Made by a program: the position numbers and the translations under genes. 5,546 bases of DNA from SZUA-152 sp964401355 (GTDB lineage: Bacteria; Pseudomonadota; Gammaproteobacteria; SZUA-152). The first letter of the stretch is position 1; every line of letters starts with the position of its first letter. The notes under the pieces are model-generated. The model did no database searches. It worked only from the letters and a program-made list of their open reading frames with translations, and was not told where the DNA came from. The stretch spans positions 1 through 5,546 of the forward strand of contig CAYNYJ010000116.1 in assembly GCA_964401355.1 (NCBI GenBank), in the 5' to 3' direction. Of the stretch, positions 1 through 5,546 are shown piece after piece.

Positions 1-25
1 CAGTTAAGTGAATTATCCTTAACTG
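1..25. repeat. Short inverted repeat (hairpin) beyond the ATPase stop codon
   Basis: CAGTTAAG (1-8) and CTTAACTG (18-25) are perfect reverse complements separated by 9 bases. The hairpin starts 15 bases past the stop codon of the minus-strand ATPase gene, so it could end that transcript. It is AT-rich, however, and the bases that would form a U-tract lie outside the window. It might instead mark the edge of a mobile or deleted segment that truncated the ATPase. The repeat is certain; its function is not. Confidence 0.5.
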
Positions 26-40
26 GGGTGTATCAATCAA

Positions 41-754
41 TTAGACCATGTCATCCTTTAATATTTCCTGAACAGCCGTTCTCATTGGATTTTGAATCTC
101 ACTATCTCCATCACTATTTTTTCTATCAGATTGAAAAAGTGAATATAGTGGCAAATAGTTTTTAATTTGCACCCATATATTTTTAGCATCATCCTTCGCT
201 AATTCAATCTCAATCTCACTGAATTGCAAATCGTCAGAATAATAACTCCAAATAGCTCTTCTTATTACTGCATTCTTAGTTTTATCCTCACACTCAATAT
301 CATCCGTTAACATTTTTTTTAAATCAGAATTATTTTTTAAAAGCAAGCCTGAGCAAGCTGGGTTTGTGGGATGGAAAGATTTTATAAATACTTTTTCTTT
401 CCCCCCATTAGGGTATTTTTTTATTATTTCCAAACACCCATCTTGATTTAATAAATATTCATCAGACAAGTTGGTGGGATTGGTGGCGTCAATAGTTAAA
501 GATTCAGGGACATTGCTAAAAACAACACTAATTGAAATTTCTGTATCACCTTCATTTTTGGCTTGTTTGTTCACATCATCTTTATCAATTTTAATGACGC
601 TTGTCTTTTCATTAAAGAAAACATCCATAGCTTCTAGAATCGTTGATTTCCCAGAGTCATTTCTACCAACAAATACATTCAAATCGTTGAAGTCGATTGT
701 TATTTCTTCTTTGTAAGATCTAAAATTGGTTAATCTTATTTTTTTAATCTTCAT
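41..754 (-). CDS. Truncated AAA/OLD-family ATPase (N-terminal P-loop domain only)
   Basis: This 237-residue protein resembles the N-terminal ATPase domain of OLD-type ATP-dependent nucleases (COG3593-like, AAA_15/AAA_21 type). It opens with the typical MKIKKIRLTNFRSY strand, followed by a Walker A motif GRNDSGKS at residues 30-37 and ILEAMDVFF after it. Near the end, FQSDRKNSDGDSEIQNPM (207-224) matches my recollection of the segment that precedes the coiled coil in this family. Full-length relatives are usually well over 500 residues and carry a signature motif, Walker B and a C-terminal TOPRIM nuclease domain. All of these are absent, because a TAA stop ends the frame at residue 237. The ATG is supported by AAGGA at 766-770, 11 bases upstream. 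Base composition is much more AT-rich than in uvrB, which suggests horizontal acquisition. Intact relatives act in phage defence or DNA processing. This fragment is probably inactive as a nuclease, unless it is a short stand-alone ATPase. Confidence 0.75.
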   Translation of the reverse strand: MKIKKIRLTNFRSYKEEITIDFNDLNVFVGRNDSGKSTILEAMDVFFNEKTSVIKIDKDDVNKQAKNEGDTEISISVVFSNVPESLTIDATNPTNLSDEYLLNQDGCLEIIKKYPNGGKEKVFIKSFHPTNPACSGLLLKNNSDLKKMLTDDIECEDKTKNAVIRRAIWSYYSDDLQFSEIEIELAKDDAKNIWVQIKNYLPLYSLFQSDRKNSDGDSEIQNPMRTAVQEILKDDMV

Positions 755-765
755 GATCTATGATG

Positions 766-770
766 TCCTT
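766..770 (-). promoter_or_regulatory. Ribosome binding site of the truncated ATPase
   Basis: On the minus strand AAGGA lies 11 bases before the ATG at 754. It sits inside the end of an upstream open frame whose TAG stop (758-760) is three bases before this ATG, a spacing typical of translationally coupled operon genes. Confidence 0.55.
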
Positions 771-783
771 ATGAAACTTTCAT
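771..783. repeat. 13-bp odd palindrome ATGAAACTTTCAT
   Basis: ATGAAA, a central C, then TTTCAT form a perfect palindrome just upstream of the ATPase ribosome binding site. It could be an operator or chance in AT-rich DNA. It also overlaps the tail of the possible upstream frame. Confidence 0.25.
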
Positions 784-1003
784 GCGTACGTGATGTTTCT
801 TTTGCACATAACAGTTGTACATCGACCCAGCTCGTTTTTTCCGCTTTGGATTTCTTTAAGAAGGCGAGTTAAGTTTTTGTATTTACAGTAATTTCACTAA
901 CATACTCTAGATTTTTCTTATTGCAAAGTGAGCGCGCTTTATATTCCTCAAAGGAATGCTCGTTTTTCATCCATACTTTTTTGTCAGGTGTTGTGTTTAT
1001 TAC

Positions 1004-1233
1004 CAGTGCTGTCCCGTTAACTCCTTAATCGTCATACCGGCGAAGGCCGGTATCCAGAAAGTCGTTGAACCACCAACAGTAGGCGCTCTTAGGCGACCAC
1101 TGGATTCCGGCCTACGCCGGAATGACGGGAAGGGGTTGCCTATGTTCATGTCTCCAATACTACTGAATGTGCTATACGCCCAGTGTGTTGCCAGTTGCAG
1201 CAGAACACGATTCAAGTTAACGGGACAGCACTG
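1004..1233. mobile_element. MITE-like element 1 (230 bp, 18-bp perfect terminal inverted repeats)
   Basis: CAGTGCTGTCCCGTTAAC (1004-1021) and GTTAACGGGACAGCACTG (1216-1233) are perfect 18-bp terminal inverted repeats. They are flanked by GTTTATTAC (995-1003) and GTTTATTGC (1234-1242), an 8/9 target duplication. Inside lie two REP-like palindromes in opposite orientation (1031-1057 and 1100-1126), joined by a short linker. No transposase is encoded, and the frames that cross the element are by-products of the repeats. Compared with element 2 at 1463-1593 it has 27 extra bases (1074-1100), bounded by two copies of ACCAC, and a longer right arm (1132-1215). Such an element must be moved by a transposase supplied elsewhere. 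The 9-bp duplication would suit several insertion sequence families, including parts of the IS4 group, but I cannot name the parent. Confidence 0.75.
1031..1126. repeat. Inverted pair of REP-like palindromes (element 1 core)
   Basis: The first box is GTCATACCGGC, GAAG, then GCCGGTATCCAG, with an 8-bp stem (1034-1041 with 1046-1053). The second is CTGGATTCCGGC, CTAC, then GCCGGAATGAC, also with an 8-bp stem (1104-1111 with 1116-1123). Read on the other strand, the second box is a diverged copy of the first, so the doublet is arranged like a REPIN or BIME. Palindromes of the GTCATNCCGG...CCGGNATCCAG type are widespread between genes in proteobacteria. They create spurious peptides such as VIPAKAGIQ and IPAFAGMT, both of which appear here. 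Confidence 0.8.
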
Positions 1234-1242
1234 GTTTATTGC

Positions 1243-1453
1243 GGTTGTTGATTTTATCGGGCGACAAAACGAGCATGGGGCGAGCGCTAAAGTGGGCGCG
1301 GTTTTCGGGAGAAAAAATATCACTCCGGGCAAGGTGGAGTGTTAAGGAAAAGAATAAGACAACCACAATAAATCACAGAGACAAGTTTGAAGGCAGGATT
1401 TTTTACTTCAAGTAACTGCCGAGATAAACCACTCACTAAAGAAAAAAAATTGA
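1243..1453. other. Spacer between the two MITE-like elements, no supported gene
   Basis: The first 100 bases are GC-rich and open in several frames on both strands, none with a ribosome binding site or recognisable product. One minus-strand frame reads SPENRAHFSARPMLVLSPDK, which looks protein-like but is not identified. The later part is AT-rich with stops in all frames. Two small inverted repeats are present. CACTCC (1321-1326) pairs with GGAGTG (1336-1341). TTACTT-C-AAGTAA (1403-1415) is nested inside GGCAG (1392-1396) and CTGCC (1416-1420). The region may be an old insertion or gene remnant. Confidence 0.4.
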
Positions 1454-1462
1454 TAGGCGCAA

Positions 1463-1593
1463 CACTGCTGTCCCGTTAACTCCACATCGTCATACCGGAC
1501 TTGCACCCACAGGGCAGACCATCCGGTATCCAGCAAGTCGTTGAACCACTGGATTCCGGCCTACGCCGGAATGACGGGAACGAGATAGCAGTG
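1463..1593. mobile_element. MITE-like element 2 (131 bp) with perfect 9-bp target duplication
   Basis: The left end CACTGCTGTCCCGTTAAC (1463-1480) differs from the element 1 end at one base. The right end, read inward on the other strand, is CACTGCTATCTCGTTCCC (1576-1593) and matches the left end at 14 of 18 positions. Both ends abut copies of TAGGCGCAA. The core again has two opposed REP-like palindromes (1488-1532 and 1549-1575). The linker AAGTCGTTGAACCAC (1535-1549) is identical to that of element 1 (1059-1073), and so is the 32-base stretch at 1549-1580 (1100-1131 in element 1). It lacks most of the right arm of element 1. It has no coding capacity and needs a transposase in trans. Confidence 0.75.
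1488..1575. repeat. Inverted pair of REP-like palindromes (element 2 core), first box with enlarged loop
   Basis: The first box has arms ATACCGGA (1492-1499) and TCCGGTAT (1522-1529) around a 22-base loop, far longer than the 4-base loop of the same box in element 1. The second box (ATTCCGGC 1553-1560, GCCGGAAT 1565-1572) is identical to its counterpart in element 1. The long loop may come from insertion into the common REP variant with a CCGGACTTGATCCGG core. That origin is inferred from memory of such repeats. Confidence 0.75.
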
Positions 1594-1672
1594 TAGGCGC
1601 AAATGGGTTTGAACAAACGCCCTACCGCTCTACGTCACCGAGTAGCGAGCAATGCGCTTGAAGGCCGTTCGC

Positions 1673-1698
1673 TGCCCCCGAAATCGGGTTCGGGGGCA
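1673..1698 (-). terminator. Strong hairpin 29 bases past the uvrB stop, probable transcript end
   Basis: TGCCCCCGAA (1673-1682) and TTCGGGGGCA (1689-1698) form a 10-bp GC-rich stem with a 6-base loop. Its position downstream of uvrB suits a terminator or an RNA 3'-end stabiliser. No U-tract follows on the minus strand, so it is not a canonical intrinsic terminator. Confidence 0.45.
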
Positions 1699-1727
1699 CG
1701 GGCTAAGCGCACAATATTTGTCTAACC

Positions 1728-3752
<2,025 letters not shown>

Positions 3753-3760
3753 GCTCTATT

Positions 3761-3812
3761 CTTGTGCCAAGTTCAATCGAGTATATTACCGCAATAATCT
3801 GCAACTTGTGCC
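3761..3812. repeat. Repeated CTTGTGCC motif in the divergent spacer
   Basis: CTTGTGCC occurs directly repeated at 3761-3768 and 3805-3812, flanking the -10-like boxes. The first copy is part of a small palindrome, CTTG-TGC-CAAG (3761-3771). CAAGTT (3768-3773) and AACTTG (3803-3808) are also inverted repeats. The symmetry around the promoter area could be an operator pair; no known regulator site is recognised. Confidence 0.3.
3780..3787. promoter_or_regulatory. Overlapping divergent -10-like boxes between uvrB and the aminotransferase gene
   Basis: TATATT (3782-3787) on the plus strand and TATACT (minus strand, 3780-3785) each match the sigma-70 -10 consensus at five of six bases and overlap almost completely. 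No good -35 box sits at 16-18 bp from either, so the assignment rests on the -10 boxes and their position in the divergent spacer. If both are used, transcription of the two genes would be mutually exclusive on a given molecule. Confidence 0.4.
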
Positions 3813-3819
3813 CATCACT

Positions 3820-3824
3820 TGAGG
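3820..3824 (+). promoter_or_regulatory. Ribosome binding site that decides a TTG start
   Basis: TGAGG lies 9 bases before the TTG at 3834. It overlaps the alternative TTG at 3819, which would itself have no ribosome binding site at a usable distance. This favours 3834 as the start of the aminotransferase. Confidence 0.55.
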
Positions 3825-3833
3825 ATCCCCCGT

Positions 3834-5039
3834 TTGAACAACCCGTCATCCGAGCAACTATCCCTGCGCGTTCAAAACATCAAACCTTCCGCCACGCTGG
3901 CAATTACCGCTCGCGCCAAGGCACTAAAGGCGGCAGGTGAAGACGTCATTGGCCTGGGTGCCGGTGAGCCCGACTTCGACACGCCCATGCACATCAAGCA
4001 AGCCGCGATTGCCGCGATCAATGCAGGACATACCAAATACACCGCCGTTGACGGCACCCCGGAACTCAAGGCCGCAGTGATACGAAAGTTTGCCCGTGAC
4101 AATCAGCTCGATTACGAAGACAGCCAGGTTCTGGTCTCCTGCGGTGGCAAGCACAGTTTTTTCAATCTCACCCAGGCGCTGCTGAATCCCGGTGATGAAG
4201 TGATTATTCCGGCACCCTATTGGGTATCGTATCCGGACATGGTGACCTTGGCCGAAGGCGTGCCGGTAATTGTGCAAGCTGATATCAGTGCCGGTTTCAA
4301 GATCACCCCTGAACAGCTCGACGCTGCCATTACGCCCAAAACGCGGATGATGGTCATCAACAGCCCTTCCAATCCCACCGGTGTCACTTACAGCCACGCG
4401 GAGTTGAAAGCGCTGGGTGCGGTGTTGGAAAAGCACCAACGGATCATTGTCGTCAGCGACGACATCTACGAGCACATCACCTGGCACGGCGAACCCTTCG
4501 CCAACATTGTCACCCTGTGTCCCAAACTGATTGAACGTTCCGTCGTATTAAACGGCGTTTCCAAAGCCTATTCCATGACCGGCTGGCGTATTGGCTACGC
4601 CGGTGGCCCCGCATGGCTGATCGGTGCCATGAAAAAGATTCAATCGCAAAGCACCTCCAACCCCTCGTCCATTTCACAGGCGGCAGCTCTCGAGGCTCTG
4701 GATGGCGACCAAAGCTGTATCCAAACCATGGTCAGCGCTTTTAAGGAACGTCACGACTATGTCGTAGACCGACTAAACCAGATCCAGGGATTACAGTGCC
4801 TGCCCTCTCAGGGCGCATTTTACAGCTTTCCCAATTGCCAGGAGGCCATTGCGGCATTGGGGCTGGCCGATGACCTCGCCTTCGCCGAGCACCTCATCAG
4901 CGAATCCGGAGTGGCGCTGATCCCCGGCTCCGCCTTTGGCGCACCGGGCTACATGCGCCTCTCCTTCGCCACCAGCCGAGAAAATTTGGCCACAGCCCTG
5001 GATCGAATCGAGCAGGCCATCAACAAAGCACACCGCTAA
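3834..5039 (+). CDS. aspC: Pyridoxal-phosphate aminotransferase, aspartate aminotransferase type (class I, subgroup Ib)
   Basis: The protein is a fold-type I PLP enzyme that most likely transfers the amino group between aspartate and 2-oxoglutarate; some relatives also act on prephenate or aromatic substrates. With the TTG start at 3834 it has 401 residues, normal for the family. Visible features (numbered from that start) are RVQNIKPSATLAI near the N-terminus, GLGAGEPDFDTP, the stacking aromatic in APYW (W130), SPSNPTG (N180), SDDIYEH (D209 and Y212), the PLP lysine in SKAYSMTGWRIGY (K244, with phosphate-binding R252) and the carboxylate-binding arginine in YMRLSF (R375). These match the Thermus-type aspartate aminotransferase better than E. 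coli AspC, so the gene symbol follows common usage and not strict orthology. A TTG at 3819 would add five residues. No terminator separates it from the tRNA gene downstream. Substrate range cannot be settled from sequence. Confidence 0.9.
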   Translation: MNNPSSEQLSLRVQNIKPSATLAITARAKALKAAGEDVIGLGAGEPDFDTPMHIKQAAIAAINAGHTKYTAVDGTPELKAAVIRKFARDNQLDYEDSQVLVSCGGKHSFFNLTQALLNPGDEVIIPAPYWVSYPDMVTLAEGVPVIVQADISAGFKITPEQLDAAITPKTRMMVINSPSNPTGVTYSHAELKALGAVLEKHQRIIVVSDDIYEHITWHGEPFANIVTLCPKLIERSVVLNGVSKAYSMTGWRIGYAGGPAWLIGAMKKIQSQSTSNPSSISQAAALEALDGDQSCIQTMVSAFKERHDYVVDRLNQIQGLQCLPSQGAFYSFPNCQEAIAALGLADDLAFAEHLISESGVALIPGSAFGAPGYMRLSFATSRENLATALDRIEQAINKAHR

Positions 5040-5053
5040 AAGCATGTTGTCTA

Positions 5054-5082
5054 TTGACCGATCCCAAGCCCGCGGTTACCAT
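5054..5082 (+). promoter_or_regulatory. Sigma-70-like promoter of the tRNA-Asn gene
   Basis: TTGACC (5054-5059, 5/6 to consensus) and TACCAT (5077-5082, 4/6) are separated by 17 bp and sit 23 bases before the tRNA. The bases after the -10 box are GC-rich (ACGCCCCG), as expected for a stable RNA promoter under stringent control. The predicted start leaves a leader of roughly 17 bases to be trimmed by RNase P. Confidence 0.6.
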
Positions 5083-5105
5083 ACGCCCCGCTTGATTGAA
5101 GCCAT

Positions 5106-5181
5106 TCCCCAGTAGCTCAGTTGGTAGAGCAGCTGACTGTTAATCAGCCTGTCCCTGGTTCGAGTCCGGGCTGGGGAGCCA
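5106..5181 (+). tRNA. tRNA-Asn (anticodon GTT)
   Basis: All arms of a 76-base tRNA with encoded CCA can be drawn. The acceptor is TCCCCAG (5106-5112) paired with CTGGGGA (5171-5177), with discriminator G at 5178 and CCA at 5179-5181. The D stem is GCTC/GAGC. The anticodon stem is GCTGA/TCAGC with loop CTGTTAA and anticodon GTT at 5139-5141. The T stem is CCTGG/CCGGG (one G-U pair) with loop TTCGAGT. The sequence is close to E. coli tRNA-Asn, which reads AAU and AAC. It has its own promoter and also lies on the same strand as the aminotransferase, 66 bases downstream. Confidence 0.98.
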
Positions 5182-5248
5182 TTTAAGCGTCCTGTGTACT
5201 TTTCTCATTTTTTCTAAACAAACCAATATCTTGTGTCATTAAGACAAA

Positions 5249-5268
5249 TTCCGCACTCTCGCGCGGAA
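5249..5268 (+). terminator. Weak hairpin downstream of tRNA-Asn
   Basis: TTCCGC (5249-5254) pairs with GCGGAA (5263-5268) around an 8-base loop, 67 bases beyond the tRNA. No U-run follows directly. It may end or process the tRNA transcript, or be incidental. Confidence 0.25.
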
Positions 5269-5291
5269 ACCGCTTATTTAACTTTATCCTG

Positions 5292-5347
5292 ATGCTTCAT
5301 AAACTTAGCCAATTCGAACCCACCGTGGTCGCCACTTTGTGAAGCAT
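5292..5347. repeat. 12-bp stem-loop with an internal hairpin
   Basis: ATGCTTCATAAA (5292-5303) pairs with TTTGTGAAGCAT (5336-5347) over 12 positions, with one T-G wobble when read as plus-strand RNA. GTGG-TCG-CCAC (5325-5335) forms a smaller hairpin that stacks directly on the outer stem. No known RNA family is recognised. Confidence 0.35.
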
Positions 5348-5546
5348 ATGAAAAAAAGCCTAAAATTAAACGCTAAAATCGCCCTGGTCCCCTCGACGTA
5401 CTCAGGCATACCACCAATATTGGCAAGACTGGAAATTAAGGGCTACTCGTCAAATATAATGCCGGGAAATCGAGTAAAAATACCGACTAAGAGTAAGCGC
5501 TCAACAAACCCCATCTTGCAATTTCACATTCCAGGGTAACAGCGCT

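Larger units (their letters stand above)
758..1003 (-). pseudogene. Possible decayed 3' end of a gene upstream of the ATPase
   Basis: On the minus strand one frame runs from 1003 down to the TAG at 758-760, broken only by a TAA at 869-871. The upper part has 44 sense codons and includes KNEHSFEEYKARSLCNKKN. The lower part has 37 and includes KKSKAEKTSWVDVQLLCAK. The Lys/Asn-rich composition resembles that of the ATPase, and the final stop is three bases before the ATPase ATG, with its ribosome binding site inside the frame. I do not recognise the protein. At 1003 the frame meets the end of the repeat element 1004-1233, and no convincing continuation of the same style is seen beyond it. In AT-rich DNA a frame with one stop in about 80 codons can occur by chance, so this is an inference and not a firm gene. 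Confidence 0.3.
995..1242. repeat. 9-bp target duplication flanking MITE-like element 1
   Basis: GTTTATTAC at 995-1003 and GTTTATTGC at 1234-1242 flank the terminal inverted repeats exactly and match at 8 of 9 bases. They are read as a target-site duplication that has gained one substitution. The length equals the perfect duplication flanking the related element at 1463-1593. Confidence 0.65.
1454..1602. repeat. Perfect 9-bp target duplication flanking MITE-like element 2
   Basis: TAGGCGCAA occurs at 1454-1462 and again at 1594-1602, directly abutting the two ends of the element. A perfect duplication suggests a relatively recent insertion. Confidence 0.8.
5182..5546. other. AT-rich region after the tRNA, no supported gene
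   Basis: These 365 bases carry no gene I can support. A T-rich tract (5200-5216) follows the tRNA but is not preceded by a stem. A plus-strand frame from GTG 5339 (or ATG 5348) to 5539 encodes about 63-66 basic residues, with no good ribosome binding site and no recognisable motif. A minus-strand fragment (5277-5372) reads as a plausible protein tail but is bounded by stops. Two hairpins are listed separately. Confidence 0.5.

Noticed and set aside
1..25. Integron attC site (GTTAAGT at 3-9 fits the GTTRRRY core, with another GTTAAGT at 868-874)
   Set aside because: The matching RYYYAAC core in the correct order, the inner L boxes and any integrase are missing; the second copy lies inside the possible coding remnant.
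956..1345. Open frames on both strands across element 1 (956-1345 plus, 1000-1332 minus)
   Set aside because: They read straight through the inverted repeats and REP-like boxes, producing the well-known spurious peptides VIPAKAGIQ and IPAFAGMT. There is no ribosome binding site and the boundaries ignore the element ends.
1031..1575. CRISPR-like repetition
   Set aside because: Only four boxes in opposed orientations with unequal spacing. They are palindrome doublets within two insertions, not a direct-repeat array.
3753..3833. SOS box for uvrB
   Set aside because: Scanning the divergent spacer showed no CTGT and ACAG pair with 8-base spacing.
5339..5539. Plus-strand 66-codon frame as a real gene
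   Set aside because: The start overlaps a stem-loop, the ribosome binding site is poor and too close to ATG 5348, and the product has no recognisable motif. Kept only as a remark on the region.

Overview
The window looks like a gammaproteobacterial chromosome segment. The UvrB protein can be followed residue by residue along the Escherichia coli protein. The arrangement of uvrB divergent from an aspartate-type aminotransferase, followed by a tRNA gene, resembles that around uvrB in Pseudomonas-like genomes (from memory, not searched). No species can be named from what is visible.

Layout. Positions 1-1003 are strongly AT-rich and look acquired. They hold a truncated P-loop ATPase of the OLD-nuclease type (41-754, minus), a 25-base hairpin just past its stop, and a broken reading frame directly upstream (758-1003, minus) that is probably the decayed 3' end of a co-transcribed gene. 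Positions 1004-1593 are a repeat-rich spacer containing two related non-coding elements (1004-1233 and 1463-1593). Both have terminal inverted repeats of the form CASTGCTGTCCCGTTAAC, and both are flanked by 9-bp target duplications (one perfect, one with 8/9 identity). Each carries an inverted pair of REP-like palindromes inside. They are best read as two members of one MITE-like family. Positions 1594-1727 hold a strong hairpin downstream of uvrB.

Positions 1728-5181 are ordinary core chromosome. uvrB (1728-3752, minus; nucleotide excision repair helicase subunit) and a class I aminotransferase of the aspartate type (3834-5039, plus, TTG start) diverge from an 81-bp spacer with overlapping -10-like boxes. 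A tRNA-Asn(GTT) gene with its own sigma-70-like promoter follows. Positions 5182-5546 are AT-rich again and contain no gene I can support, only two hairpins and weak coding traces.

How the genes work together: uvrB, the aminotransferase and the tRNA are housekeeping neighbours with no shared pathway. The left end looks like the debris of an accessory, possibly anti-phage, ATPase module. I found no intact novel system. The most informative signal is the pair of MITE-like elements with REP-like cores and preserved target duplications.
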